64,000 nucleotides of DNA from Deuterostichococcus epilithicus (lineage: Eukaryota; Chlorophyta; Trebouxiophyceae; Prasiolales; Stichococcaceae), in contig JAVTLE010000015.1 in the NCBI GenBank assembly GCA_033439295.1, positions 744,001 through 808,000 of the forward strand, given 5' to 3'. The notes beneath the pieces are model-generated. The model made no database searches, had not been told where the DNA came from, and saw nothing but the letters and a program-made list of their open reading frames with translations. Below, one piece after another: positions 34,974 to 49,100 of the stretch. Numbering within the stretch: the stretch's first letter is position 1; each line of letters begins with the position of its first letter. Both the position numbers and the translations under genes were made by a program.

Positions 34974-37900
34974 ATGAAGCTGACGGAGCGGCACGAGGCG
35001 CTGCTGCAGGCGCTTGAGGCCGGCACTGTCGATGGATTTTCATCGCTGACGCGCAAGCACGTGAGTTATATAAGCCGGCTGTTGCTAGGTTCAGCCTCGT
35101 GCTCCAACTAGGATCTGCCAGGGCTGACCGCTGACTGTGGCACGCACAGCTCGCTCGAAATGAGCAGTCTTTCGAGGAGGCGCTGGAGGCCTTTCCACGC
35201 CAGTCATGGGAGCGGCTGTGCACGGCGCTCACCCGCCAGGTGCGCGCACGTCTTTCCCGTGGCATGCATCGTGCAAGGGTTAAGCTGTCATGGAAAGCCT
35301 CGCCTAACACACAACTGCACTGATTGCACTACATGTCGCAACCAGGTGGGGGTAGCCGTGGCAACATACCACGGACAGGCAGGGGGAGATGCCGCGGGTC
35401 AGGCGTCCCCCATGCAGCAGGATGCGATGGGGGCACAGGTCTCGCCGGGAGATCAATCTTCCCCAGGAGCAGCCGAGGAACCCAAGGTACGAAGTGTTGT
35501 ATCAATGACCTACAGTCGCTGCAAGAACTGCCAAAGACTACAAGTGCAGAGGAACGCTGCATGCAGGCTGCCGCCGGGCTGCAGCACACCGCAGAGCATC
35601 TGGCGTTTCGGTATTGCTTGACATATCCACTTGTCGTCCGTCTCTGCGCGAGCCTCATGACGATGGGCTGCAGCCTGGCAACGTACTGAAAGTTGCCGAC
35701 CTGTAGGATACGGCGGAGCTGGCTCTGAGGGGCGCAGCAGTCTTGGCACGGCTGCTGCTCGGCGTCATGAACAAGGCGGCGCCTGCCGGCCTGCTGCAGG
35801 CCGCGTCCATGCTGCACGACAATGCGTTACTGGTGCGCTGCGGCTGGCACGTTGTCGCTAGCTGCCAGCCTCCCCGAGTACTGGCAGAAACTGCAACACT
35901 GCTTGGCCACCAACAGGGAAGTGGACATGTGTGCCGGGTCCAGAAACACACGCGGAGGGGCCCGCAAGAGGAGGGGAGCGCGGCCATGCGAGGCGGAGCA
36001 GTGCACAGAAGCGGTTCACCGTGCGTCAATGCCGTGCAGGCCGCGCCGGAGAGCCCCGCCTTGCAGGACGCGGTGTCGCAGCTGTGCTGCGCCGTGTGGA
36101 CCGCAAAGGCACAGGGCCGCGAGGCGGTGGTCGCACAGACGCTGCCCTACCTCATCATCCGGGCGCTCACCTCAGGTGGGTGACTGGGCCTGCGCAGCGC
36201 AGCCGAGCACGGCTGGGAACAGCCTACTCGCACCGCTGGTCGACGTCGGGCAAAGCGGCGGCAGCATGACACACATGTAGCTGGGTCAGAAGAGAGGTTC
36301 GCCTGCCGGGCGGCAGGGCACACCAGCCAGCGCCGCCGCCCCGCTCAGAAGGGACGCCGCTCTCTCGTGGCGGCTCGGGGCACGGACCGTTCGAGCGGCC
36401 AAACTTCATCCTCTGACAAACGGGATGATGGCTCCCTGTCCGCCGCAGAGGCGAAGGCGGACGTGAAGCGGTGCAACGGGCTGCGGGAGGCGCTGACGCT
36501 CTTGGACTTTGATGACGCCTCTATCAGCGACATCAAGCGCTACCTGTTGCGAGCAGCCTTTGCGCCCGCCTTCCTGCGAGTGCCGGAGGGCCGCCGCTTC
36601 ATCGCCTTCCTGTTCACCTTGCAGCCGCAGATGGTGCGTCCAGTCCCATCAAAGCCCTTGAGTACCCTGCCTGGCTGGGGAATCATGCACTCCCCAGTGC
36701 ATCTGCGCCAGCAGCATTTGTGCACTTCAGGCTGGCCTGTGACCGTTTGTGGGTGTTGCGACCTTCAGAATCCGAAGCAGGCCAGCGCCACGAGTCTTTG
36801 CCCAGCGAGCTGCTGTTTTCCGTGTGGTAACCGCCGTCCGATCATCAAACACGCAGGTGCGGGAGCTGACGGCCATCATCCGCAACCAAATTCCCGCGGG
36901 CCGCAAGTCCATACTGGATGCGTACGGCGAGATCGTGTTCCACGCCTGGCGCAACACCTTTGGCGGCTGCCGCTACGAGGTGGAGCACACCCTGCTGCAG
37001 GTGGGCGCCTCCGCCGTGCTGCAACTTCCTCCGTGCTGTGCATCCTCCGTCAGACTCATTCCAGTAGGTTTAAAACTGCCGCTGATGAGCCCGTTCGGCT
37101 AGCACATGATCCGCAGAGATAAGCCTCCCAGATCAAATCGGCCAGCTGGTGAGGATGTGACGATGATCGGGTGCGGCTGCAGGCTTTGGGCTGGCGCCCT
37201 CCTGTCTGGCTGTCAAATTTTCCCCTGCGAGCAACATCCAGCATCGTGAGGCTGGGTGGCACGCAGGGCCTGATCCAGGCGGCAACGCTGGCGTCGACGC
37301 CGGCGATGGGCGCTGCCGTCCGCCGCGTGTTAGGTGGCCTGCACGGCCAGAAGCAGGCGCCCGGCGTTGACGTCATGCTGCTGCGCCTGTACGAGCCCAT
37401 CATCTTCCGGTGCGTGGCTGTCGATGTTGGTTGATCCTTTCTTGTTGAGTCCTTTTTGTCACTTGTCCTTTTCCTGGACACGGGACCACGCTGCAGCTGT
37501 TGTGTCCTGTGACCTGCACCAGCCGTCCAGCTGCCGAACATCATCTGTCGCTGAAGGCCCTTCGAATCATTCATCAGGCAAGCTGTCCTCTAGCTCGCCC
37601 AAGGGCCCAGATCCTTGCAGTTTTGGATCAGGACCTCTGCGTTGCTCAAGCATCATGTTGAGCTGACCGGTCGATCGGCCTGGCGGCAGGGCGCTGGCGG
37701 CGGCAAACCCGGCGGTGCGGCGCAATGCGCTGCACCTCCTTGTAGACGCCTTTCCGCTGCACGACCCCGACGCCAGCCAGGTGCCGCGCCGCCTGGGAAC
37801 GGTCTTGCTGGGTTTCTCTAGCGTGCATGCTCGCCACACAGCAGCGCCGCCTGAAAGGGGTTGCCGCCTGTTTGATGCGCATGACTCGCCTGTATCGTCT

Positions 37901-40900
37901 CCGACATTGATGATGGCGGCCAGCCTACGGTCGGACAGCAGAGCGCTCGCCGACCTAGTCGAGTGCACCAGATGTTTTGAGTTTTTCGACTCGCTCATGT
38001 ACACGAATTCTGCCCAGCATTCGCTGAGAGCCGACACAATTCTCCAAGAATGCCCGCGAAAGTTGCCTGAGTGTTGCATCTCGCAGGAAGCAACGGACGA
38101 GCTGCTGACGCGGCAGTTCACGGCGCTGGGCGCCGCACTGGGCGATGACGTCCCCGCGGTGCGGGTGGCGGCCGTTGGCGGCGTCTGTGCCGTGCTGGAC
38201 GCCTTTTGGGAGCTCATCCCGGCCGCCACCACCGCCGCCTTTGTGCAGCGCCTTGCCAGTGCGCGGTGCATTACTCTGTAGCTGTGTCCAGCAATTGCCA
38301 GACCTCCGGTGCTTGGCGCAATACTTGGCAACAGTCTGTTTCCCTCCACCAGAGAGAACACGAAGCAGGCTCGCCCGTGCTCGTGAACGAGCACAATTGA
38401 CATCTGAGGAGCGTGCCCCTGCCGCAGCGGAGTTGGCGTTTGACGCGTCGCACGGCGGCGTGCGGGCGGCAGTGGTGGAGGGCCTGGCCAGCCTGGCGCC
38501 CAACCCGCTGGCGCAGCCGCTGCTGGCGGCGCTGCTGCCGGCGCTGCGGCCGCTGATGTGCGACGCCACGGTCGCCGTGCGCACCGCTATGGCCGACATG
38601 CTGCTGGTGCTGCGGTGCGTAATCTTGAAAACAGCCGGGAGACAGAAGGAAATTTTGAGAAGACCTCCAGCTTCGATGCTCATGCCGAGCTCATCTTTGC
38701 GGTCCGGAGATCCTTCAATGTCTGGGCTCAGTGCGGCGGGAATGAGTGGCTGCACGCTTATTCCGATGGAGGATGCAGCCTTAGGACAGCTGCGCAATGG
38801 GTGTTCACCGACGCGCACAGCCCGATGCGCCGCAGCAAAGCGACAGCAGCCTGGAGGCAGAAGCCTCCAAGAGCGCAGAAGCCTGTCGAGTCGAAACGGG
38901 AAATTAATGCACAAGTTCCAGTCTCAGCCAACGCCGGCATGCTCCGATGTGCAGGAGCGTCAAGGTGCTGCAGTTTCACGAGGTGGTGCCGGTGCCGGTG
39001 CTGCTGGATGCGCTGGCCGCTGACACGCCCGCCGTGGCGCACCGCGTGCAGCGCCTCGTGCTGCCCTTCTACTTCTCAGGTGCGCGTTCCCTGCTGCCGT
39101 GGCGCACTGCGCGCAGCGCCCGGTTCTCCCCTTCCGCTTCTTGGGGGCGCGCGGCCGGGCCTGTTGATCGCTGGCAGCGCCCGGGAAACCTGAAGCAGGC
39201 GAGAGGCTGACGGCTGGTCTGCCCTACTTTGTTCAGTTGTGACACCCGTCAAACAGCTGTGTCACGTGCGCTGTCAGCCATGGAGCCCGTCACCTGGAGG
39301 CATGCGAGTGCCCTGGTGCGCACGTCCCATTGTGTGAGGTCTCATCGCTGCTGGGAAGCATCGACAGCCGCCGTCTGCTGGCCGACCTGAGACACAGTAC
39401 ACACTCCCCATGCTGCACTCGGTCGATGCTCCAGGGATGTGCTTCTTTCAAGAGCTGCGAGCGCCCTTGTGCGCGCCCGACTAACCTTCCTCTGAATGCC
39501 CGGGTTTGCGGAAGCAGGCCCGGAGGAGGGCCCGGCGCGGGTGGCGCAGCTGCTGCGCACCAACCCGGCGGCAGGGCAGGCCTTCTGCACCTTCCTGGTC
39601 GGCTGCCTGCAGCCGGCGTCGGGGCACCCGCGCCGCCCCCTCGCCGCTCGCAGTGCGTTTCGCTCTGAAAGCACCAAGTACAAGTATCTTCAACCAGCTT
39701 CGCCGACCCGCGTCCTGCAGCGCCCCTGCCTGTCCTGGAAACCCTGTGGCTCGCACGCGCGGGGCCCAGGAGCCGCGGCGTCAGAGTCTGGTGCATCTGG
39801 TCCGCTGCGGCGCCTTGGCGGGTCCAAGCCGCGCCGCAGAGCCCAGTCCATGGTGTGGCGACTGGTGGCAGCTGCAACTGTCCCTGTATCCGTCCTTGTA
39901 TTTCCTGGTTTCGTAACTCCACACATATACCACACGCTTTCTCTGCATCCAGGCTCCGGCGTGCCAGTGGACCAGGTGGTACAGATGGTGGGGGCGCTGC
40001 GGGAGCACCTCCTGAACGCTGCGCCAGGCGACGGCTGCCCCGCGGCCGGTGCCGGCAAGCGGGGCCGCCCGGCGCCGGGCCGCAAGCGCAAGAACGCGAG
40101 GGCCGCGGACGTGGCCGGTGGCAGCGAGGCGGAGCAATCCGCGGCGCAGGTGTCTGCTCCCGCTGACGTGCTGTGGAGGAAGGTGGCAAGGCTTCCATCT
40201 GGGCAGAAGGCCACAAGCATGGGAGAGGCATGCACGGTTCATGAGCGCCAATCCAAATGCAGAGGGCACCAGCGGGAAATCACAGAAGCAGAACTGCGCT
40301 CAGAGCTTCTGCCTTTCAAGATCATAGCATGATGCTTGAAGCCGTGGGCCTTTTGCAGCAGGAGAGCGAGGCACCCGAGGCATGGGAGGCCATGGTATTC
40401 GGCATCGCCGAGCTGTGCCGGGGTCTCGCCGCTGAGGTCGCCCGCGGCGGCCTGGAGCCCGAGGTGGGTGCAGAGGTCCATCCGGACAGCACCTGCCACT
40501 GCCGCTCGACTGTGGTCTCTGCAAGGTGCACCCCCTGTCCGCAGCGCTGCAGTGCGCCTGAAGCCATTCCCTTCTGCCGTTTTGTGGCATCCACTCGCTG
40601 CGCTCTTGAGATCCTGAATCTTACTTGGCATCGAAACGACAGGAGCTGGGCGGCGTCTTCCCCGGAGGCTCGCTGGCACGGCTGGTGGCCGCGTGCGGCA
40701 GCCCCGCAGCGCTGGGTGCCGTGCTGCGCATTGCCGCGTCGCTGCACTTCCTGCCCGCGGCCGCCGCCGTGCGTGCCCAGTGAGTGAAACCCCTCCTTTT
40801 CCTGTGCTGGTACATAGCCACTTCTGGGGCAGCCTCTCGTTGCTGTGATTGTGGTTCCCTGCCACAGAGTTCACGCTTGGCTGCTGGCGGCGCATGGCAA

Positions 40901-43900
40901 TGAGACCCGATGTGAGGCATCCGCTGCGGCTGTGCGCAGGTGCCTCAAGGAGCTGCTGGGCAGCCGGGCGCTGCCGCGCAGCAGCACAGCCGAGGTGCAC
41001 CCACCGCTGAGCTTGCCTCTGTGGAAGACGGGCTCGCTGTGCTGTCCTCACCACTGCAGCAGCCTGGCCGCGCGTCAAAGCAGCGTCCCTGCCAACCGAG
41101 ACCAGGCCGAGGGGCATGAGTAGAGCAGCTCCATTAGCGTTTTCCTGAGGCAGTCAGGGTTTGGGCTCTCAGTTGTTCTTCTTGGCACTCACAGACTTGT
41201 TCGATTGCTGGCAGGTGCGCGCCATGCTGGCGTGCGTGTGCGCGCATGCCGGCACCCGCGCCAGCCTGCTGCGGGCAATCTCGGGCGGACTTGCCGTCAA
41301 CTGCGAGGTGGTGGGCTCGGGCTGTGACGGTGGCGATGCGACCTGCCGGGACGCACCGCCTGACCGCGCAGTCTGGTGAGTCGGGTCATGCGGGTCTCGT
41401 CTGCCAACTGCTGGGACCGATCCCGCCGCCGCCGCCGCCGGTGCTGGGCTCTCCACCACTGCTTGCACGGGTGGACTGCACAATGTCAGGCTGCAAGAAC
41501 GAACGACAATACCTCGTATTGATGCGCCACCGACGGCGGCATGGATGCGCCACACTTGTTGGACCGGCCGCAAGGGATTTCTTATTGTTGGGGCCAGCAG
41601 GTTCGTGGGCTTGATGCTGGAGGATGGTTCCATGCGGCCCGCCCTCGCAGGCGGTCTGCTGCTGCGGCTGCTGCCGGCACTGAAGGCTGCGGCGGCGAAC
41701 GATGTAGACTCCGCCATTGCGGCGCTGCAGACAGGTCAGCTGCCTGTGACGGGTGCCTGTCCTGCAGGCTGTGCTGTCGCTTTCGGAGCCTGCAGGGCTT
41801 ACCGTCACATTTGCTAACACAAGTCACAACGCTCACAGAGCCATGCACAGAAGTTCTGGTGAGGTGACGAGCTGTCTGTACCACTTTGCAGGCGCCGGCG
41901 CTGCGGCTGAAGCAGGCGACACGGAGTCAGTGCTGTTGTGCGCGCGGGCAGCGGTGCATGCGGACATCGCAGCAACAGCCGCCTGCCAACCCAATGGTAC
42001 AGACGGTGCGCAGCAACCCGCGGACGAGACGGTTCCCATCTTGATAGTCGCCGACTGTCTGCATCGTCAAGTCGCCCTTGTAACCTCCCAGCCACAGAGT
42101 GCCGCCGGGCGGGGTGCGGCCGGCGTATGCATTGCAGGTGTGCCTGGGGGTCGCATGACTTCCATCCTGCCGCAGCCCAACCACCCCCACCCCCCTTCCC
42201 TGCAGGCGGCGAGGAGCCCGGCAGCCGCAGCGGCGACTGCCAGCCATACCAGCTGCGGCAGGCGGNGCGCGCCGCCCTGGCCGACGCCACACGGCTTGGC
42301 GGCCTGCTGCTGGCGGCGCTGACGGACCGCGGCGCCGGCGAGGTGGCGCGCGCGGTGGCGGCTGCTGCCGCGCCACCGCTAGCAAAGAAGGGGCGCAACG
42401 CGGCAGCAGGGGCGGCGGCGGCAAATGCGCAGCCGGCCTGCCCTGTCAGGTGCCGCAGATTCTGCTTGCAGCTGCCCGATACCAAGGGTCCTGCATGGAC
42501 ACGGCCTGTCCCTGCTCTGGGAGGGGATTTATCTCGCCGGAAAGCACGAGAGCGCATCAAATGCTCAAGTCGATGGCTGGTCGTCCGGCAGTCAAGCGGC
42601 TGAGCAGGGGCTGTGCCGCTCAAAGGGCGCTGCTCGCGGACGCAGTAATTTGATCCATTGCTGTGCTTTGCAGAGCGACACACGCAACGGTAGTGGCGCT
42701 TACGGCGCTGCTGGCGGACGCCGGCCGCCTGGTGTCCTGGACCGGCGCGGAGGCGCTGGCGGCAGAGACGTGCGACTTTGGCGCCGCCGCGCTGCGCTTT
42801 GCAGCCAGCACCTCAGCCGTTGCGGCACCAGGTGCGGACTGCGCCACGGACGGCGGCAGCCCGTGGAACAAGTTGTTTCACCCTGGTCATCCTGTTTGTG
42901 CCTGTGCCAGACACCTCAAAGATTCCTTGGCCAGCTCGGGCTGTCGTGCACTGCAGACGGCGCAGGCGCCGCAGTGCAGCTCATCGGCCATGCAGCAAGG
43001 CTGGCGGCCGCCATGGGCGCCGTCGCTGCGGAGGGGGCTGCGGATGGCGGCGACGGCGAAGCCGCGGCAGCGCTTGGCGTGACCCCGCTGTCGCCCGACG
43101 CAGCGCCCGGGAGCGGCGGCCCTGCGGCCGGCGGCGGCGGCGCCCTGCGGTCCAACTGCCTGGACCTCGTGCAGCTGCTCATGCAGGTTGATGAGAGGGC
43201 CTGAGTGGAGACACATCAAATTGTCGCGTGCCAGCGTCAGGATTCGCCTGCCTTGCGAGCAGCGCATGCCATGGCAGAAGCCGCATGCGCTGCCTGTTGC
43301 GTGATCGGGTTGAGCTGCAGGGCTGCACAGAAGCGTTGCAAGGCCGTGCTTCAGAACGCACAAGTGGCCGAGCACCAGTTGCTTCCACGACTCACCGGGT
43401 CTGAACTGCTCTCACTTGGCGCCGCAGGTGCTGTGCTCTTCGCGTGAGGCAGTCGCCGCCGCCAAGCCCTTCCTGCAGGGCCTGCTACAGAGCCTGCACC
43501 AAGGCGGCGCCTCGCCGTTGGCCGCCGAGACGCGGTGGCTGGCGCCAGTGGCCTGCCTGCTGGCGCCAGAACACGAGCCTGCAGCTCGGTCTCCCGCAGC
43601 CGTCGGCGACGGCGGCCCCAGCGGCGGCAGGCGCGGCAAGAAGGGGCGCGGCGTGCGGCGGCGCAGCGCGGCGGCCGAAAAAGAGAATGCGTCGGCCAAC
43701 TGCGAGCCGGTCGAGCCAGATGGCGCCGTTGCAGACGGCGACGCTGCTGAGGCGTGTCCCGAGGTCGCCGCACGGCCGCAGGCGGCGGATCGTCCCGCTG
43801 TCAAGGCGCTGCTGCAGGCCGCCAGCCTGGCCAAGGTGATAACTTTGCCCCGGCACAGGATCTTCTCGACTTCTCGGCTTTGCAGTGGTCCCACGCCATT

Positions 43901-44437
43901 GCAACTGCCTTCCGTACACTCCCTGCCCTTTGCGGCTAGGGGTATCTTGTGAGCCTGCCAACGTGTCTCAGTTGCTCCGTATAGAAAGCCTCAGCAGCCG
44001 GGTTTGCAGGGCTGTCCAACCGAATCGCATGTCTGTGCACCGTTGTGCAGGTCAAGGACATGCTGCTGAGCCTGGCGGTGCGGCTGGCGGTTAGCTCTTG
44101 GTCGGCAGACGGCAACCCTGCCAGTGCGGCGGGCGCGCTGGAACTGGCGGTGCTGTGCGGGCTGAAGCCGCAGGCAGCGAATTTCCGCGCGGGGCACGCG
44201 GGTGGGCGGAGGGACGGTGACGCCTCTGCCGCCGCTGCGGAGCAGGTGGCCGCGCTGCAGCAGCAGGTGGCGGCGACGGCGGCATCAGGGAGTGGTCCTG
44301 GCGCAAGCTCGATGTCGCCGGCCGCGGCGGCGGAAGGGAAGAAGCGGCAGCGGCTGGCAGAGCTCCTGGGGCGGCTGCTGCCGCAGGAGCGCGGGCATGT
44401 CACCTTTGCGCCGCTCCCCGATGCGGAAACGATCTAG
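34974..44437 (+). CDS. NCAPG2: Condensin-II complex subunit G2 (CAP-G2)
   Basis: HEAT-repeat subunit of condensin II, which compacts chromosomes in the nucleus. Start MKLTERHEALLQALEAGTVD at 34974. Recognisable blocks: IIRNQIPAGRKSILDAYGEI then VFHAWRNTFGG (36870-36970), MLLRLYEPIIFR (37380), LHLLVDAFPLHDPDA (37730), VPAVRVAAVGGVCAVLDAFW ELIP (38155, split here to mark the exon run), LAFDASHGGVRAAVVEGLAS (38435), LLPALRPLMCDATVAVRTAM (38535) and VVPVPVLLDALAADTPAVAH (38985). Later HEAT-like exons continue through GLLQQESEAPEAWEAMVFG (40350), VRAMLACVCAHAGTRASLLR (41216) and VKDMLLSLAVRLAVSSW (44050), ending ERGHVTFAPLPDAETI. The middle blocks follow the same order as animal and plant NCAPG2. 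Large Ala/Gly-rich low-complexity stretches inflate the C-terminal half. One ambiguous base (n) lies at 42266. Exact splice sites in 39.2-43.4 kb are uncertain. Confidence 0.85.
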
Positions 44438-44752
44438 CTTTGTGTACATCCGGCAGCCCGATGTCGAATGCTCTGACGGGAACAAGAAACCTATTTTCCG
44501 GAGTGGCTTTGCCTTTCCGTTGGCTCTCTGGCACCCTTGCGACCAACGCCTAGAGGTATCTTACCAGAGATCGGCAGCACATGTCATGCAGCCGCGAACC
44601 TCACCATGATGTGTCTGAAACCCCAACACAACTCATCCACTGCATTCTGTGCAAAACATGTCTGATCTCGACGGTGTAGCAATGTTCCTGGTTTGGGGCA
44701 GTCCAGACTGCCTAGATGGAGCCCTTTCACCCTACTGACCGATGTCAGCTCA
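44438..44752. other. Convergent intergenic region
   Basis: 315 bp shared by the 3' ends of CAP-G2 and UFM1. No other feature seen. Confidence 0.5.
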
Positions 44753-45554
<802 letters not shown>

Positions 45555-46157
45555 GCTGGACACTGTTGTGCTGCTTGGAGGATCTGATTCGAGATGCGTG
45601 CGTTGCCAGCGGACTTTTCAGCAGTACTTCTGCCAGGGCCTCAAGGAGTGTTGTCGAAGGTCACTGATGTGCGAGACGGAGACTTTTGCAGAACGCACAT
45701 GCGCGCTGATCCCATGCTGTCATCACGTGAGCCGTTCGTTGTCCCCCGTTCTGCCCCCTCTGCTCAAACACATCGTGCAGCTGGTTTCGAATGTCATCAT
45801 TTCACACGTTTATGCAGAACATTGTTTTCAACATCAGCGTTGGATCCGCCAGGAAGCGCAGTCAGGGAGCCAGTGAAAGGTCACAGGCTTGTCCCAAGGT
45901 TTGCAGGCTGCGGCGTACAAAACACCGCCATGAACCGATGGGTGCACACACAAGCCGGTTGGAGGGTGGAGACAGATGGCGGAGCGGCATCCTGCTTGAC
46001 GTTGCAAGCGTGGTCGCGCTAAGCTGAATAGATAGCGGCATGCCGCGCACTGCAGTAGCTGCACGCTGCATGACAGCTACTGCAGTGCGCATGACAAGGC
46101 TGCAAAATTCTAGAGTAGTATTCTAGACTAGTCTCTGTGAGCTGAAATCGCCTGGCG
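45555..46157. promoter_or_regulatory. Divergent intergenic region (UFM1 / J-protein)
   Basis: About 600 bp between divergent genes; it should hold the UFM1 5' UTR and both promoters. It contains a perfect 17-bp inverted repeat (separate entry) and a repeated TATTCTAGA-like motif (about 46108-46130) just upstream of the J-protein start. Confidence 0.4.
46045..46090. repeat. Perfect 17-bp inverted repeat, 12-bp loop
   Basis: GCGCACTGCAGTAGCTG (46045-46061) and its exact reverse complement CAGCTACTGCAGTGCGC (46074-46090) can form a stem-loop or bind a dimeric factor. Confidence 0.9.
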
Positions 46158-49100
46158 ATGCTGTCATGCTGCATGCTGCTGCGCCAGCATGCGGCCAGCC
46201 TCGTGGCATCGATGGCGCCGAAGGCGCTTTGTGCAGCGCCGCAGCATATGCAGCAGTCTGCAGCTATTGCCAGCCCAGCTGCCGCTGACTCGTTCCTCGG
46301 GTCCTGCTCGTTTCTGCGCGGTCAAGCCTCAGCATGGCAGCTGCTGCAGCGCGGCTTTGCGTCCGGCCGGCAGCCTGGCGAAGGCCCGCCAAAGAGCAAG
46401 ATCCGCGCGGTGCCGTTCACGGTCACGCCCTTCGAGGCAAAGCACACCTTCGACGAGCATCACGCGAAGAGCTGGCTGCACAAGCGCCCGTCTGGAGGTG
46501 ACCTGGGGCAGCAGCTGCATGTGGGCTCTGTCTGTGCCATGACGCCATGGTGGAACAACCACTGTACATCGTGGCATTGGCATCGGCATTGGCCTTGGCA
46601 ATGGCAGAAAACCCTTTCCTGTGATGCAGGTCTGCAGAAGATGAAGGAGGCATACCTCCCCTTCTGGCTGTCCTCTGCCACGCTGCGCTCGCATCTGCAC
46701 AGGTGGGCACTCGCTCCGATGGCTTTTGGTGACAGCCCTTGTATACAGAACCACCGCAAGTGCAGAGGACTCCTGCAACACGCGGAGACCTGACCTTGCT
46801 TTGCTTCAGCCCAGTGCTGAAGTGTTCCATCGCAAGGCTGCGAGTCACTGAAGGTTGCATTGCGGCTATCGCGCAGCGCGGAGGTCGGGCGGGAGGGCTG
46901 GACGCAGGTTTTCAACCCGCAGACGCGCCGGTTCGAGCAGCAGCTTCGGATGCACTACCAGCAAGTCGCCTTCGACGTGGTAAGCGGGTAGACTGCTCCG
47001 GTTCCTGTGATGCAGCATTGCGACGGCTGCGGCGCCGATGTGGATGCGGTGTGCCTCAAGCTTGCACCGTCAGGCAGATCGGTCGTGCGTATTGGATTCA
47101 TGCAGTCAGTACCTGCGATGCACGACACCAGGACGCGGCCCTAGTGCCCTTGACAGGTGTTCCCTGTTGGAGCGGCACCCGCAAAGGCTCACTGCCCTCG
47201 ACACTGACGCATGGGTGCACCCGTAGGTTTTCGAGCGACAGCACACAGCAGACGAGGAGGGCTCCGCAGTGTACGCTAGCTACAAGTGAGGTCCTCCAGC
47301 ACGTTGTTGCACCTGCGCCTGTTGGTGCAACACACTGCTCGTTTATGCCGGGTTGTGTGCTTGGGCGGCGTCCCAGGTTGCCCACGTCCAACCTGCACCC
47401 GCCAGGCCTGCACAGGAGCTGCTGGCTGCGCCGCGGCACAGGAGCTGCTGGCTGCGCCGCGGCACAAGTGCTGCAGCTCACGCCGATGGCCGGACCCTGC
47501 TGTTCTGCATGTGAAGAGAACTCGATCTTGCAAACGTGCAGCCGCTGCCGCGCCGCAGGTACCCCTTCCCGGAGCATCAGAGCAGTGAAGCCTGCACCCT
47601 GTATCTCGCGCTCCAGGTACCCGCGGTCGAGCGTCAGGGCGCTGGCACCCGGCGACGCCGTCCGCGGCGTGCGCCCATTCACGCCCGACATGGTGGAACA
47701 GCGGGCGGACGGCTCGGTGCGGCGTGTGGGCCCCTTCGAGATGCGGCCCGCCGCCGCCGCCGGTGGGTCTCGTCGCTCTGCTCCGGCTGCTGTGCTGCTC
47801 CATTTCCGTCTCGTCGTTCCAACTGTGGCGCGACACACCGGCGCTTCAACGTCCAGCTTCGTTCTGAGGCAGAAAGGGTCTTTGCAGCGTGCGGCCGCTT
47901 TGCACTGCTCCCGCCGCTGCGAGTGGTGCACATGGAGTGGTGTGGGAAGCTCGCGCGCAATGGTCGCGGCATCAATTTGCTGCATCCATGACGGAGCTCT
48001 TCGTCAAAACAAACTCAGTCGGCCATTGAACATGGTGAAAATGGCGCCGCAGGCGTGACGCTTGCATGGTACAAAAGGCTGAAGTGGCAGCAGTAAGAAG
48101 TGGATCATGGAGGACATGGAGTGCGAAAAATCCCTTCTTGCCACATCAGAATGTGTGTGTCCCAAGATCAATCCTGCATGGCTGCAAATCGGCATGCATC
48201 TCGCACTGCAGGCGTGGCGCTGGCGTGGTACAAGCAGCGGGAGTGGTACGCTGCAAAAAAGTGGATAATGGAGAACGTGGAGTGCGACGATGTGCGCAAC
48301 ATATACCTGGAACACACGGTGCTCGAATCAAGCACGTCGCCGGTGTACATTCCTGCATACATCTTCCGCAGCAGCCACCTGGGTGGGTGTGGTGCCGAAC
48401 TCTGCTCGAACCTGTGCGCCGGTCGCATTTTTCGCCTGCGGCCACTGCAGTGCCTGGCATCGGCAGGCGCTCCGCGTGCTGTATGAGGTCGCCCAGCATC
48501 CAGCTGCGCGTTGCCAGCTGTCAGCAGCGTCAGCCAGCCCGAGCACCATCTGAGTAGGGGATGTCGACAGCTGCGCAGCGCTTGTCATCAGAGAAGCACT
48601 GCCGGTGCAGGTGACAAGGTGCACACGTTCGTGTCGGGGTGCGTACCCGGGAAGGTGGCCGGCACGCATGTGCTGGACGAAGTGCGAGTCGGCGCCCTGG
48701 CAGGCGCGCCGTGCTGCCTGCTCCGTCCTTTGAGGCAGCCTGACAAAGCTGCTCATCATGTGGTGTGCTGGTGGTGTTTGGCCGGCAGCGGAGAGTCTGC
48801 AAAGCGTCATCAGCCAGCGAGGAGTTGGTGTACTGCCATGCGCTGGCCACTGGTGAGGGGATGCCGCTGAGGCTTGCCTGCAACTCGGGTTTGACAGCCG
48901 AAATGCAGGCTCGAACCTGCATCGTACAGTCTGGTGCTCATGCGGAGTGTGGGCAAAGCGCAGGCGCCGCCAGCCTGGTGGGCATCGCTGTCACGGGCGC
49001 CTGGAAGTGGACAGCGCTCTCGTCGCTGCTGTGGCAGTGGGTGGTGCCGCCCGCGCTGCTGGCCGCGGCCGCCGCGCGCTTCTGGCCGGCGCTGTCGCTG

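Noticed and set aside
42266-42266. Ambiguous base n in a CAP-G2 exon/intron region
   Set aside because: It is a sequencing ambiguity, not a biological feature, though it prevents translation of one codon.
46739-48058. Long plus-strand open frame (439 codons) in the J-protein gene
   Set aside because: It crosses several good splice sites and introns and uses a different frame from the conserved J-protein exons.
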